Origin: JAERML01 sp035687895
GTDB taxonomy: Bacteria; Bacteroidota; Ignavibacteria; UBA10030; UBA6906
Length of the DNA stretch: 64,000 bases
Assembly: GCA_035687895.1 (NCBI GenBank)
Contig: DASRUE010000106.1
Location: 12,179 to 76,178, forward strand
Reading direction: 5' to 3'
In this document: piece by piece, positions 1-11,552 of the stretch
How the letters are laid out: each line of letters begins with the position of its first letter
How positions within the stretch are numbered: position 1 is the stretch's first letter
The notes under the pieces: model-generated
What the model saw: the letters and a program-made list of their open reading frames with translations, nothing else
Told to the model about the DNA's origin: nothing
Database searches by the model: none
Translations under genes and position numbers: made by a program

Positions 1-2
1 GG

Positions 3-692
3 GACTACATCAATGAGTGGATTGACACCGAGCTCCTCTATCAGGAGGCTGTGCGTCAGGGGCTGGCGGAAACGGAATCCCTTCGTCGCCAACTGGAGAT
101 CACCAGGAAACGCCTTGCCGTGGGTGCGTTGCTGGACAGGAATCTCTACACCGAGGACACCGCCGATGTTAGTGAGGACGCCATTCAGGCGTTGTACAAT
201 GCCGGGGGAGATGCGTTTCGCCTTCGCGAAGACGTGGTCAACATCAGCTTTGCACTCTTCGGTGAGCGGGATGTAGCCAACGCTTTTCGTTCAAGCCTCG
301 TCCGTGGCAATGAATGGAGCGACGCACTTCGCCAGATACAAACAGATTCTCTCATGCGGTCGCTGTTGTTACAGGTCGCCGACAAGCAGTATTTTACACA
401 ATCAAATCTGTATCCCCGGGAACTCTGGAAGCTTGCCCGTACGTTGGGAAAGGGAGAGGTTTCCTTTGTTGTCAAAACTGACAATGGCTATTATGTCCTG
501 ACGGTTCACGGCATGAGGCGTCAGGGAGAGATGCCGGACCTCGAGTACATCCGGATGGAAATACGTGACAGGATCCTGATCGAACAACGCCGGGCGCGAT
601 ATGAGAAGTTGGTTAAAGACCTCAGGGCAAAACACACAGTGGAAGTGCGCATACCCCTTGCCGACACAACGGCGGCGGTGACTGAGCAATGA
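3..692 (+). CDS. SurA/PrsA-like peptidyl-prolyl isomerase, 5' truncated by the window edge
   Basis: The reading frame is open from base 3 without a start, so the N-terminus (including any signal peptide) lies outside the window. The visible part opens with a motif of the form [11 protein letters not shown], typical of the helical N-domain of SurA/PrsA/PpiD periplasmic chaperones. It continues as a helical region and ends in a charged C-terminal helix. A segment near the C-terminus ([20 protein letters not shown]) resembles the end of a parvulin rotamase domain, where the ligand-binding strand is followed by GYY/GYH. The next gene is a full SurA-like protein and starts in a 4-base ATGA overlap, so the two are translationally coupled. 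The likely role is outer-membrane protein folding in the periplasm. The family is well supported by sequence and context. Isomerase activity is inference, because the parvulin core is weak. Confidence 0.75.
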   Translation, partial: DYINEWIDTELLYQEAVRQGLAETESLRRQLEITRKRLAVGALLDRNLYTEDTADVSEDAIQALYNAGGDAFRLREDVVNISFALFGERDVANAFRSSLVRGNEWSDALRQIQTDSLMRSLLLQVADKQYFTQSNLYPRELWKLARTLGKGEVSFVVKTDNGYYVLTVHGMRRQGEMPDLEYIRMEIRDRILIEQRRARYEKLVKDLRAKHTVEVRIPLADTTAAVTEQ

Positions 693-1984
693 AGAATAAC
701 ACCATGAGGTGGTGGATGATGAAGATTCGTGCGCGGATACTGATGTTCCTGTTGTGCGTCGTTTCTGTCTCCGGACAGGTGCTGGACAGGATTGTCGCGG
801 TGGTCGATAACGATTTGATACTTGAATCAGAATTGAATGCACAACTCCAATTTTTCATCTTCAACAACAAGCTCGACGCCAACACGCCGGGACTGAAAGA
901 GCAGGTCCTTCAGTCCATGATCAACGAGAAACTAATTGTGGCAAAGGCGATCGAGGACAGCGTGGTGGTGTCTGATGATGAGGTGCAGCAGCAGCTGGAT
1001 GCCACCATTCAGCAGCGTGTGGCGCAGTTCGGCTCTGAGAGCAAACTCGAAGAAGTGTACGGAATGCCGATCAGCAGGATTAAGCGGGAGTTCCGTGATG
1101 AGATGCGGAAGAACCTTCTCGCCCAGCGCCTCCAACAGCAGCGGTTTGGCCAGGCACAGATCAGCCGGCGGGAGGTGGAGGAGTTTTTCGCACAGTATAA
1201 AGACAGTATCGGTCAGGTCCCTGAAGAAGTCGACCTCGCCCATATTGCAGTCAAGCTGAAACCTGGTACTGCGGCAAAAGCTGCCGGACGGGCCAAAGCG
1301 CAAACAATTCTCGACAGCGTAAAGGCCGGTGTTGATTTTGCGGAGCTGGCAAAACGGTATTCGGAAGACCCGGGCTCTGCGGCACAGGGCGGAGACCTTG
1401 GGTTCGTGCGGCGCGGACAGTTTGTGAAGGAGTTCGAAACGGCTGTCTTCAGCCTCCAACCCAATCAGATCTCCGGCATCGTCGAGACGGATTTCGGTTA
1501 CCACATCATCCAACTGTTGGAGCGCCGCGGCGACGCGGTCCACGCCCGCCATATCTTGATCCGGGTGGAGCGAACCGAGGCGGACAACCAGGCAATTATC
1601 GCATCTCTGGATTCTCTCCGGACCCGCGCGCTGAACGGGGAAGGCTTTGCCGAACTTGCCAAGAAATATTCCGAGAACGAAGAGACGGCCATCCTCGGGG
1701 GAAGTCTGGGGACTGCGGAGCTGCAATCCATTAACAAGAGTTTCTACCCCACCGTCGCGCCGATGAAGCAGGGTGAGATCAGCAAACCGGCGCGGCTTGC
1801 GGAAGGGGGCTTTGATGGATACCATATTGTCTTCATGAAGCGGCGTACTCCCGCTCATCCTATTTCCCTCGAACAAGATTACCACCGGCTCGAAGCGCTG
1901 GCATTGAACTACAAAAAGACACATGAGTACAGCGCATGGCTTGAGGAGTTGAGGGGAAAGATCTACTGGCAGTCACGCCTTTAG
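689..1984 (+). CDS. surA: SurA-like periplasmic chaperone and peptidyl-prolyl isomerase
   Basis: The 431-residue protein begins with a basic, hydrophobic signal peptide (about residues 1-29, ending near VSGQ). It continues with the classical SurA N-domain opening ([13 protein letters not shown], then ESEL). Two parvulin rotamase domains follow, at about 170-275 and 280-380. Each has the family pattern of an AxHIx2 opening strand, [10 protein letters not shown](D/N) helix, a GGxLG turn and a G(Y/F)H(I/V) closing strand. The length and the N-domain/P1/P2 order match SurA (about 430 residues). In proteobacteria SurA carries unfolded outer-membrane proteins across the periplasm. The second parvulin domain has a somewhat degraded GGSLG region, so which domain is catalytic cannot be said. 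ATG start overlaps the upstream stop by 4 bases. Confidence 0.9.
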   Translation: MKNNTMRWWMMKIRARILMFLLCVVSVSGQVLDRIVAVVDNDLILESELNAQLQFFIFNNKLDANTPGLKEQVLQSMINEKLIVAKAIEDSVVVSDDEVQQQLDATIQQRVAQFGSESKLEEVYGMPISRIKREFRDEMRKNLLAQRLQQQRFGQAQISRREVEEFFAQYKDSIGQVPEEVDLAHIAVKLKPGTAAKAAGRAKAQTILDSVKAGVDFAELAKRYSEDPGSAAQGGDLGFVRRGQFVKEFETAVFSLQPNQISGIVETDFGYHIIQLLERRGDAVHARHILIRVERTEADNQAIIASLDSLRTRALNGEGFAELAKKYSENEETAILGGSLGTAELQSINKSFYPTVAPMKQGEISKPARLAEGGFDGYHIVFMKRRTPAHPISLEQDYHRLEALALNYKKTHEYSAWLEELRGKIYWQSRL

Positions 1985-2000
1985 CAGGAAGGAATCGACG

Positions 2001-3008
2001 TTGGCGAAAATGCAGGTAGCTGTGAGCACGAACGATATTGATGCCGCGCATCAGTTGAAGGATTCCTACGACGCGCTCCGGCGCGAGATCGCCAAGGTCA
2101 TCGTCGGTCAGGACAGGATTGTTGAACAGTTGTTGATTGCCCTCCTCGCCCGAGGCCACTGTCTGCTGGTCGGAGTACCGGGCCTCGCCAAAACCCTCCT
2201 GATCCGGACGCTCGCTCAGGTGCTCGATCTGAAATTCAATCGCATCCAGTTCACCCCGGACCTGATGCCAAGCGACATTACCGGCACCGAGATCATCGAA
2301 GAAAACACCTCCACCGGTGCCAAGACGTTCAAGTTCATCCAAGGCCCCGTCTTCGCCAACATCGTCCTTGCAGACGAGATCAACCGGACTCCTCCGAAGA
2401 CACAGGCTGCACTGCTCGAAGCCATGCAGGAGCACCACGTTACTGCCGCCGGACAGACGCACACCCTCCAGGAGCCCTTCTTCGTCCTTGCAACCCAGAA
2501 CCCCATCGAGCAGGAGGGAACGTATCCCCTGCCGGAAGCCCAGCTCGATCGGTTCATGTTCAACCTCTGGCTTGACTATCCATCGCGGGGCGAGGAACTG
2601 CAGATCGTCAAGTCCACCACCAGTCTGTTCGTTCCACAACTCAACCACATCCTGACCGGCAACCAGATCATGGGGTTTCAGGATTTGATCCGACGTGTCC
2701 CGGTAGCCGACAACGTCATTGAGTACGCGGTTCACCTGACCACACGCTCGCGGCCGAAGATGGAACATGCGCCGCAGTTTATCAAAGATTGGTTAAGCTG
2801 GGGCGCGGGTCCACGTGCGTCGCAGTACCTGATCCTCGGCGCCAAGACACGTGCACTCCTCACCGGGCGCCACACGCCGGACATCGACGACGTGCGACGG
2901 ATGGCCGGCCCTGTCCTTCGCCACCGCATCGTGCCGAACTTCAACGCAGAAGCTGACGGCGTGTCGAGCATCGACATCGTCGAGCGGCTCGTGAAGGAAA
3001 CGACCTAG
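2001..3008 (+). CDS. MoxR-family AAA+ ATPase
   Basis: A 335-residue AAA+ ATPase. Walker A is GVPGLAKT at residues 58-65, and Walker B is LADEINR at about 123-129. A QFTPDLMPSD motif precedes Walker B and LPEAQLDRFMF follows as the MoxR arginine-finger/sensor region. The C-terminal lid domain holds the usual GASPRA-like segment in the form GAGPRASQ. The start is a TTG, supported by AGGAAGGA about 8 bases upstream; an ATG nine bases further in is the alternative. MoxR ATPases act as chaperones that load metals or remodel partner proteins, commonly with a VWA protein encoded next door. Such a gene (3084-5240) follows here. The DUF58 gene that often sits between the two is absent. The exact client is unknown. 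Confidence 0.9.
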   Translation: MAKMQVAVSTNDIDAAHQLKDSYDALRREIAKVIVGQDRIVEQLLIALLARGHCLLVGVPGLAKTLLIRTLAQVLDLKFNRIQFTPDLMPSDITGTEIIEENTSTGAKTFKFIQGPVFANIVLADEINRTPPKTQAALLEAMQEHHVTAAGQTHTLQEPFFVLATQNPIEQEGTYPLPEAQLDRFMFNLWLDYPSRGEELQIVKSTTSLFVPQLNHILTGNQIMGFQDLIRRVPVADNVIEYAVHLTTRSRPKMEHAPQFIKDWLSWGAGPRASQYLILGAKTRALLTGRHTPDIDDVRRMAGPVLRHRIVPNFNAEADGVSSIDIVERLVKETT

Positions 3009-3032
3009 GCGTTTCGGATCGCGGAGTTCGGG

Positions 3033-3075
3033 TTGCGGATTGGTGAATCCACGATTCGAGGTCCGCAATCCGCAA
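3033..3075. repeat. nested inverted repeat in front of the VWA gene
   Basis: TTGCGGATTG (3033-3042) is perfectly repeated in inverse as CAATCCGCAA (3066-3075). Inside the loop, GAATC-cac-GATTC forms a second small hairpin. No T-run follows, so it is unlikely to be an intrinsic terminator. It ends 8 bases before the ATG of the VWA gene, which lacks a clear Shine-Dalgarno site. It could be a REP-like dispersed intergenic element or an RNA structure that controls translation. Confidence 0.6.
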
Positions 3076-3083
3076 TCACTCCC

Positions 3084-5240
3084 ATGCCCAGCATCGAACT
3101 CGCTTTCACCACATCTGTCGTCACCGTCCTCCTCCTGCTCCTGCTTGCTGCTGGTATTGCGTGGTTTTTCTACCGGTACACACTCCCGCCGGTTGCTCCC
3201 GGCAAGAGACTCCTTCTCACCTTTCTTCGCACTGCGTCACTCTTCCTTTTACTTGCGCTGCTGTTTGAGCCTCTCCTCAGACTTGTCTTCACATCCACGC
3301 AGCCGCCGGTGCTTGCTGTGTTGGTAGACAACAGCAAGAGCATGGGGATCACGGACAAGGCCGGAAGCCGCAAAGAACAACTCCTTGCTACGCTCGGCAA
3401 CAGCGCGCTCAAGCAGGTAGGAACAAAAGGCGATCTCGCATTCTATCTCTTCGGTGCCGGGCTGCGATCGAGCGGAGTACCGACTGCCGATACGATCACG
3501 ACTGTTGAGGATGCAACCGACATCTCTTCCGCTCTCACGCAGCTTGGAGACGAGAAGGACCGGCTCAACATACATTCCGTTCTCCTGTTAACAGACGGCG
3601 CATACAACCTCGGACAGAATCCTCTCTATGCCGCTGAACAGCTATTGTTGCCGATTTATGCCGTCGGCATTGGCGATTCCTCAGAACAGAAGGATGTCCT
3701 GATCTCCAAAGTCGTGACCAACGAACTTGTCTACAACGAGACCACCGTTCCTGTGAATGTGACGATTCGGAGCTCCGGCTACAACGGGGAGCGCGTGGAG
3801 GTGACGCTGCGTGAAGGAGAAAAAGAAGTGAGTCGTTCGACGGTCACGCTGAGAGAAGGAACCCGGGAATACCAGACCCAGCTCTCGTACGTCCCGACGG
3901 GAGAGGGAACGAAAAAGTACACGGTACGCGTGTCGTCTCTTCCTCAGGAGTTAACGGCCAACAACAACCAGAGGTCGTTCTTCGCCAAAGTCATGAAGAG
4001 CAAGGTGCGCGTTGTGATGATCGCCAGTGCTCCGGGCTCCGATGTTGCCGTCCTCCGACAGACGTTGGTGGAGGAAAAGAATATCCAAGTACGATCGTTT
4101 GTTCAGAAAGGACAAACGGGGTGGTATGAAGCATCGGTCACTCCTGCGGTTGTGGATTCCGCCGACTGTCTGCTGTTGGTCAACTTCCCCTCCTCCACCA
4201 CGAGTCCCGCAACAATGGACCTTGTGCGTCAGGCGGTCATTCAGAATCACACGCCGATGTTGTTCGTTGCCGGGAGAAATGTGGATGATGCAATGTTGCG
4301 GACGCTCGGCCCTGCCCTTCCGTTCACCACCGTCAGCCTCTCCCCCGTTGAGCAATACATGTTCTTCAAACCAGCCGATGCGCAGAAGAGCAATCCTATC
4401 CTCGGGGGAACCGGGCCGGATGTTTGGAGCCGCATGCCGCCTCTCTTCAAGACACAGTCCACATATAAGGCAAAGCCTGAAGCCACCATCCTTGGATACA
4501 CGCAGATCCAGACTGTTGCCCTAAGTGAGCCTTTCATGTTGACGCGGAACGTGAACAGGCAGAAGTCGCTGGCTGTGCTTGCTTATGGATTGTGGCGTTG
4601 GCGGCTGATGGCACAGGGGAACCCCGAGACCTCTCAGCTCCTCTCGACATTTCTCGCCAACAGCATCCGCTGGCTGACAACACGGGATGACAGCAGACCT
4701 GTAAAGGTCACCACCACGAAGGATGCGTACACTCAAGGAGAGCCGGTCGAGGTTGTGGGGCAGGTGTACGATGCCAACGCGCAACCCGTCGATAACGCCG
4801 AGATGCGGGTCCGCGTGCAGCAGGGGACGAATGAGTTCGAGACCACCTTGCGTCCGCTGGGAAGCGGAAGATATGAAGGGGCAATCGACGGGCTTGGAGA
4901 GGGCGACTACACTTTTCGCGCAACTGCACAGACGGGCGGGCAGCCGCTGGGCGAAGATCGGGGACGGTTTTCTGTGGGAGAGCTGAACCTGGAGTTTCAG
5001 GATACACGGATGAATGCCGGACTTCTCCGCCAGCTCGCCCACCGAACCGGGGGAGAATTCTTCGCACCCGATCAGATCTCCGAACTTCCACCAAAGCTAT
5101 CCGCGCAACCTTCCTTTGCACCACGGGATGTTGTCCACACCCGTGCGTTTGAGCTCTGGAATTGGCGGTACACGCTTGCTCTCATAGTTTTGCTTCTTGG
5201 GTTGGAGTGGTTTCTCCGCAAACGGAGCGGGATGCTGTAA
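3084..5240 (+). CDS. VWA-domain membrane protein, partner of MoxR
   Basis: About 718 residues from the ATG at 3084. An upstream TTG at 3033 is in frame but falls in the inverted repeat and gives a poor N-terminus. Two hydrophobic segments lie at the N-terminus (roughly residues 8-30 and 42-65). A VWA domain follows with a complete MIDAS metal site: DNSKS (DxSxS) and a later TDG. The middle has an immunoglobulin-like stretch and a glutamine-amidotransferase-like fold region. A final transmembrane helix with a basic tail (FLRKRS) closes the protein. This architecture (VWA flanked by membrane helices, next to MoxR) resembles Bat/CoxE-type systems of Bacteroidota. The role is probably cell-envelope assembly or stress, but no direct function can be assigned. 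The gene ends at a bidirectional terminator shared with gyrA. Confidence 0.8.
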   Translation: MPSIELAFTTSVVTVLLLLLLAAGIAWFFYRYTLPPVAPGKRLLLTFLRTASLFLLLALLFEPLLRLVFTSTQPPVLAVLVDNSKSMGITDKAGSRKEQLLATLGNSALKQVGTKGDLAFYLFGAGLRSSGVPTADTITTVEDATDISSALTQLGDEKDRLNIHSVLLLTDGAYNLGQNPLYAAEQLLLPIYAVGIGDSSEQKDVLISKVVTNELVYNETTVPVNVTIRSSGYNGERVEVTLREGEKEVSRSTVTLREGTREYQTQLSYVPTGEGTKKYTVRVSSLPQELTANNNQRSFFAKVMKSKVRVVMIASAPGSDVAVLRQTLVEEKNIQVRSFVQKGQTGWYEASVTPAVVDSADCLLLVNFPSSTTSPATMDLVRQAVIQNHTPMLFVAGRNVDDAMLRTLGPALPFTTVSLSPVEQYMFFKPADAQKSNPILGGTGPDVWSRMPPLFKTQSTYKAKPEATILGYTQIQTVALSEPFMLTRNVNRQKSLAVLAYGLWRWRLMAQGNPETSQLLSTFLANSIRWLTTRDDSRPVKVTTTKDAYTQGEPVEVVGQVYDANAQPVDNAEMRVRVQQGTNEFETTLRPLGSGRYEGAIDGLGEGDYTFRATAQTGGQPLGEDRGRFSVGELNLEFQDTRMNAGLLRQLAHRTGGEFFAPDQISELPPKLSAQPSFAPRDVVHTRAFELWNWRYTLALIVLLLGLEWFLRKRSGML

Positions 5241-5263
5241 CCCTGCGACACCACCGGAAACAC

Positions 5264-5291
5264 AAGAGCCAGTCACTTCGACTGGCTCTTT
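5264..5291. terminator. bidirectional intrinsic terminator between VWA gene and gyrA
   Basis: A perfect 11-bp stem AAGAGCCAGTC / GACTGGCTCTT with a 5-base loop (ACTTC). It has T-rich sequence on the + side and the matching A-tract on the left for the - side. It separates the convergent VWA gene (+) and gyrA (-) and can serve both. Confidence 0.9.
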
Positions 5292-5295
5292 ACAC

Positions 5296-7926
5296 TTACT
5301 TCCTTTTTGATTTCTTCGGTGGAGATGGCTGCGGTTTGGTTTTGCCGGCCTTTGCCGTTTTGGCCGCGGTCCCTTTCGGTTCCGGCTTCTTCTCTTCCTT
5401 CGCCTCATCGAACAGCGTGGCCTGCTCTGCGGCATCAGACTCTGCAACCTTTGCCGGTGGCGGCGTGATCTTCGCAGGCTCTCCGTTCGTCGGTTCTTCA
5501 TCTTCCGGCACCACAACGGCAACATCGGAGATGGTGTCGCCCTGGTCGAGCCTGATGAGACGGACACCCTGCGTGTTTCTTCCTGCCACACGGATCTCCG
5601 ATGCATGCTGCCGGATAACCATGCCTGCGTTTGTCACGATCACCACGTCCTCCCTCTCCACCACCTCCCGAATGGCCACCATCCTACCGGTTTTCTGCGT
5701 CGTCTTTACGGTGATGATACCTTTGCCACCGCGGTGGCTGACACGATACTCCCCCGTTTCGCTCCGCTTGCCGTAGCCCTGATCTGTTGCAACGAGGATC
5801 GTCGTGCCGGCCCGCCACAAGACTACTGCTCCAATCACACGGTCCTTCCCTTCCAGCTTGATTGCGCGAACGCCGGCCGCAGTCCGACCCATTGAGCGAA
5901 CCTCCTGCTCATGGAAGCGAATTGCCACACCTTCCCGCGTCCCGATCACGATATCCTGCTTCCCGTCGGTGAGCCGGACATCGATAAGGCGGTCTCCCTT
6001 GTCGAGACCGATGGCTGCAATGCCGCTCTTCCGCGGGTTGCTGAACTCTGTCAATGCTGTTTTCTTGATCAGTCCCCGTTCGGTCACCATTATGACGAAA
6101 AGCGGGTCCTCGAAATTCTTGACCGTGACGTACGAGGCGAGCATCTCATCCTGTTCCTTGGCAATCAGGTTGGCAATGGATTTCCCTCGTGCAGCGCGGC
6201 TTGCTTCGGGGATCTCAAACACTTTCAGCCAGTAGCACCGGCCCTTGTTTGTAAACAGTAGCAGGTAGTCGTGTGTGGCTCCAACGAACATATGTTCAAT
6301 GAAATCATCCTCCTTTGTCGACGCGCCGGTGCTTCCACGTCCACCCCGCGACTGTCTGCGGTACCCACTCACCGGGAAACGCTTGATGAACCCGCCGTGA
6401 CTGATCGTGATGACCACCTGTTCCTCGGCGATCATATCCTCGATCGTAAACTCCTCCGCCTTGTAGATGATCTCCGTTCGCCGTTCGTCGCCATACTTCT
6501 TCTTGATCTCGAGCAGCTCCTCCTTGATGATTTCCATCTGCAGCTGCTTGCTCTTGAGGATCGACTTCAGTTTCTCGATCAGCTTGATTGTCTCGCGGTA
6601 CTCGTCCTCGATCTTCTTCCGCTCCAAGCCGGTCAGGCGCTGGAGGCGCATATCGAGGATGGCTTTCGCCTGGATCTCGGAGAGCTTGAATTTCTTCATC
6701 AAACCCGTCTTGGCAGTCTCGGTGTCTCTTGATGCCTTGATCAGCTTGATAATCGCGTCGATGTTGTCCAGCGCGATGATGTAGCCTTCGAGGATGTGGG
6801 CCCGCTTCTCCGCCTCATCGAGCTCGTACTTCGAGCGGCGAACCACCACTTCATTCCGGTGGGCGATGAACTTCTCGATCATCTCCCGCAGCGTTAACAC
6901 CTTTGGGCGACCTTCCACCAACGACAGCATGATCACGCCGAAGGTGGTCTGCATCTGGGTGTGCTTGAAGAGGTTATTCAGGATAACCTCGGCGTTGGCA
7001 TCCCGCTTCAATTCGATCACGATTCGCATGCCGTCCCGGTCGGACTCGTCACGGATGTCGGAGATGTCATCCAGCTTTTTGTCGTTCACCAGATCGGCAA
7101 TCTTCTCGATGAGGCTTGCCTTGTTGACCTGGTACGGGATCTCCGTCACCACGATGCTCTGGCGTTCGTTCTTTGCGGTTTCAATGTTGGCTTTGGCGCG
7201 GACAACAATGCGGCCGCGACCCGTGGTGTACGCCTCCTTCACGCCTTCGTAACCGTAAATGATTCCGCCTGTCGGGAAGTCCGGCGCCTTGATGAACTTC
7301 ATCAGCTTTTCGTTGCTGATGTTCTCTTCCTTGATGAAGGCGATGCACCCGTCGATCACCTCCGTCAGGTTGTGGGGCGGGACGTTGGTTGCCATCCCCA
7401 CCGCGATGCCGCTTGCCCCGTTGACAAGGAGGTTCGGGACCATGGCTGGAAGTACCGACGGCTCTTTCAGCGTATCGTCGAAGTTGGGCGTGAAGTCGAC
7501 GGTGTTCTTCTCCAGGTCTTTCAGCATCTCCTCTGCAATGCGGGAGAGACGGGCCTCGGTGTATCGCATAGCCGCCGGCGAGTCGCCGTCCACAGAACCG
7601 AAGTTCCCCTGCCCATCGACGAGCGGATAGCGCATGGAGAAGTCTTGCGCCATGCGGACCATCGTGTCGTACACTGCGGTGTCGCCATGCGGGTGATACT
7701 TTCCGAGCACTTCACCCACGATGCGCGCCGATTTCTTATACGGCCGGTTTGCCGCGAGTCCCAGATCCTGCATGCCGAATAGCACCCGCCGATGAACCGG
7801 CTTCAGGCCATCGCGCACATCAGGGAGCGCACGCGCAACGATGACCGACATCGAGTAATCGATGTACGACCCCCGCATCTCGTCTTCGATGTCAACCGGG
7901 AGTATCTTCTCGTTCGCTGTTGCCAT
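5296..7926 (-). CDS. gyrA: DNA gyrase subunit A
   Basis: An 876-residue type IIA topoisomerase A subunit. The numbering matches E. coli GyrA in the N-terminal domain: [10 protein letters not shown] spans the quinolone region with Thr at 83 and Asp at 87, and the catalytic tyrosine is Y122 in [11 protein letters not shown]. The C-terminal beta-pinwheel domain carries a GyrA-box-like QSRGGRG (consensus QRRGGKG), which argues for gyrase rather than topoisomerase IV. The tail is rich in Lys, Pro, Ala and Glu and looks disordered. GyrA breaks and rejoins DNA to introduce negative supercoils, with GyrB. It lies 33 bases after gyrB on the same strand and ends at the terminator shared with the VWA gene. 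Confidence 0.98.
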   Translation of the reverse strand: MATANEKILPVDIEDEMRGSYIDYSMSVIVARALPDVRDGLKPVHRRVLFGMQDLGLAANRPYKKSARIVGEVLGKYHPHGDTAVYDTMVRMAQDFSMRYPLVDGQGNFGSVDGDSPAAMRYTEARLSRIAEEMLKDLEKNTVDFTPNFDDTLKEPSVLPAMVPNLLVNGASGIAVGMATNVPPHNLTEVIDGCIAFIKEENISNEKLMKFIKAPDFPTGGIIYGYEGVKEAYTTGRGRIVVRAKANIETAKNERQSIVVTEIPYQVNKASLIEKIADLVNDKKLDDISDIRDESDRDGMRIVIELKRDANAEVILNNLFKHTQMQTTFGVIMLSLVEGRPKVLTLREMIEKFIAHRNEVVVRRSKYELDEAEKRAHILEGYIIALDNIDAIIKLIKASRDTETAKTGLMKKFKLSEIQAKAILDMRLQRLTGLERKKIEDEYRETIKLIEKLKSILKSKQLQMEIIKEELLEIKKKYGDERRTEIIYKAEEFTIEDMIAEEQVVITISHGGFIKRFPVSGYRRQSRGGRGSTGASTKEDDFIEHMFVGATHDYLLLFTNKGRCYWLKVFEIPEASRAARGKSIANLIAKEQDEMLASYVTVKNFEDPLFVIMVTERGLIKKTALTEFSNPRKSGIAAIGLDKGDRLIDVRLTDGKQDIVIGTREGVAIRFHEQEVRSMGRTAAGVRAIKLEGKDRVIGAVVLWRAGTTILVATDQGYGKRSETGEYRVSHRGGKGIITVKTTQKTGRMVAIREVVEREDVVIVTNAGMVIRQHASEIRVAGRNTQGVRLIRLDQGDTISDVAVVVPEDEEPTNGEPAKITPPPAKVAESDAAEQATLFDEAKEEKKPEPKGTAAKTAKAGKTKPQPSPPKKSKRK

Positions 7927-7959
7927 TACTTGTCTTTCTCGTTCAATGTCATGTGTCTA

Positions 7960-10035
<2,076 letters not shown>

Positions 10036-10046
10036 CTACTGAGTTG

Positions 10047-10349
10047 TTATCGAAACCTAATGTCTTTGACGATCCTGTTACCCATTGCAGCGTTGATTTT
10101 TTTGATAATTTCTCGCCTCATCATCGTCAACTCTGCCCGCCAGGGTGCACTTGCCACACTCACAAACAGGATCCCGTTTTCCATCCGTTGTGCCTTTGCT
10201 ACCTTGGCAATCTTCTCTCCAACAATCGCGTCCCACGACGTAATGACGTCGTACTGGCGGAGCGTCCTCGTAATCCCAAGCTGTCGGACGAGTGTTCCTA
10301 AGGCCTGACCGAAAGACTCGGGAACGGATTTTGTCTCTCTACTCCTCAC
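10047..10349 (-). CDS. DUF721 / DciA-like helicase-loader protein
   Basis: A 100-residue basic protein. It shows the DUF721 pattern: an N-terminal helix, W-x-x-I-V-G-x-x-I-A-K (here WDAIVGEKIAKVAKA), then L-x-V-x-V-x-S-x-x-W-x-x-E-L (LFVSVASAPWRAEL) and a closing INxxxGxxIVKDIRFR strand. DciA proteins of this family help load the replicative helicase DnaB in bacteria that lack DnaC/DnaI, and a place between recF and gyrB is common for the family. The start overlaps the end of recF by 11 bases, so translation is probably coupled. The family call is firm. The helicase-loading role is taken from studied relatives. Confidence 0.85.
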   Translation of the reverse strand: MRSRETKSVPESFGQALGTLVRQLGITRTLRQYDVITSWDAIVGEKIAKVAKAQRMENGILFVSVASAPWRAELTMMRREIIKKINAAMGNRIVKDIRFR

Positions 10350-11472
10350 GACATGTACCTTTGTCGATAAAGAATCGCTTGTTTTGTCCGGACGATATCA
10401 TGCTTCCGGCAAACATCGCGTCGTCTGTTGTTGTCACGATTGTTTGGCTGAGGGTTCCCAGAAGGTTCACAATTCTCCTGCTCCGCTCCTGATCCAGTTC
10501 GCTGAAAAGATCATCCAGAAGGAACATCGGCGACTCACCCCTGCGATCCTTGAGGTAAAAGAACTCGGCAACCTTCAGAGCGACAAGGAGCGTCTTGTGT
10601 TGCCCCTGCGAAGCATATCGCTGTGCGCTGATCCCGTTGATGAAAAGAGAGAGGTCGTCTCTGTGGGGACCAACCAGTGTTGCCCCCCTTCGAATCTCGT
10701 CTGCTCCACGGGCAGCAACCTCTCCGAGAAGCACTTCAGTGATCCTCTCGAGTGTGCTTTCCTTTGTAATTCCCTTGAGCGATTCATATTTGAGGTCGAC
10801 TTCCTCGTTGCCCGAAACCAGTTCTCCGTATGCGTCCAATAGAAATTTGTGAAACTCTTCAACGAACAGCAGCCGTCGCTGCACAATCCTGCTACCGTGG
10901 TTCGCCAGGTTGATGGTCCACGGTTCGAGTGCAGACGGGCCGGGAGTTCCACCTCTGCTTTTTGCCTCAAACAAAATTCTGTTTCTCTGCCTCAGTACCC
11001 GGCGATACTCAAGCAGGTCTACCAGATAAGACCGACTCAACTGCGCCAGCACCAAGTCGATGAACTTCCGGCGCTCCGCAGGCGGCCCAAACGTGATCGC
11101 TCCATTCTCCGGCGAGAGAACCACCACCGGAAATCTCCCTATCACCGAGGCGAGGTTTTCCGGACGCGCCCCGTTGATCGTGAACTGCTTCTGTGCGGTT
11201 GTTTTATCATACACAACCCGGACTTCATGCGTTGATCCTGAGCCAGCGGAAATGATCCCACGGACATCAAAAAAATCTGTGCCGAGTTGAACCGTTGTTG
11301 CGTCGGAGGCAGCATAAAAACTCTTGGTCAGGCTGAGGAAGGATATTGCTTCAAGTATGTTTGTCTTACCCTGTCCGTTTCTGCCAAGCAGCAGGTTCAT
11401 CCCCGATCCAAACGTACACTCGCTGTTGCGGTGGTTACGGAAGTTCCGAACACTCAGTCCAACGATATTCAT
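10339..11472 (-). CDS. recF: DNA replication/repair protein RecF
   Basis: A 377-residue SMC-like ATPase. Walker A is LGRNGQGKTNILEA near residue 30, the signature is in the middle, and Walker B is FLLDDLFSELD near the C-terminus, followed by QTIVTTTD. The start MNIVGLSVRNFRNH is the typical RecF opening. RecF acts with RecO and RecR to load RecA at gapped DNA and stalled forks. It follows dnaN by 80 bases, a gap that holds a strong hairpin at 11498-11522, and overlaps the DciA-like gene downstream. Confidence 0.97.
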   Translation of the reverse strand: MNIVGLSVRNFRNHRNSECTFGSGMNLLLGRNGQGKTNILEAISFLSLTKSFYAASDATTVQLGTDFFDVRGIISAGSGSTHEVRVVYDKTTAQKQFTINGARPENLASVIGRFPVVVLSPENGAITFGPPAERRKFIDLVLAQLSRSYLVDLLEYRRVLRQRNRILFEAKSRGGTPGPSALEPWTINLANHGSRIVQRRLLFVEEFHKFLLDAYGELVSGNEEVDLKYESLKGITKESTLERITEVLLGEVAARGADEIRRGATLVGPHRDDLSLFINGISAQRYASQGQHKTLLVALKVAEFFYLKDRRGESPMFLLDDLFSELDQERSRRIVNLLGTLSQTIVTTTDDAMFAGSMISSGQNKRFFIDKGTCREE

Positions 11473-11497
11473 TCAAGCGTGGTGCACATTTAATGCG

Positions 11498-11522
11498 GTA
11501 GCCCCGGTGTTAACGGGGCTAC
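11498..11522. repeat. strong hairpin between dnaN and recF
   Basis: GTAGCCCCG (11498-11506) and CGGGGCTAC (11514-11522) form a perfect 9-bp GC-rich stem with loop GTGTTAA. There is no T-run on either side, so it is not a canonical intrinsic terminator. In the dnaN-recF transcript it could reduce read-through or protect the upstream mRNA end. A dispersed intergenic repeat is the other possibility. Confidence 0.6.
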
Positions 11523-11552
11523 GCTCTTGTCCAGCCGTTTCAGGAACAAGCT

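Noticed and set aside
932..1924. 330-codon minus-strand frame opposite surA
   Set aside because: Shadow of surA; no recognisable domain and poor composition.
1860..2768. 302-codon minus-strand frame opposite moxR
   Set aside because: Shadow of the MoxR gene, which has full AAA+ motifs.
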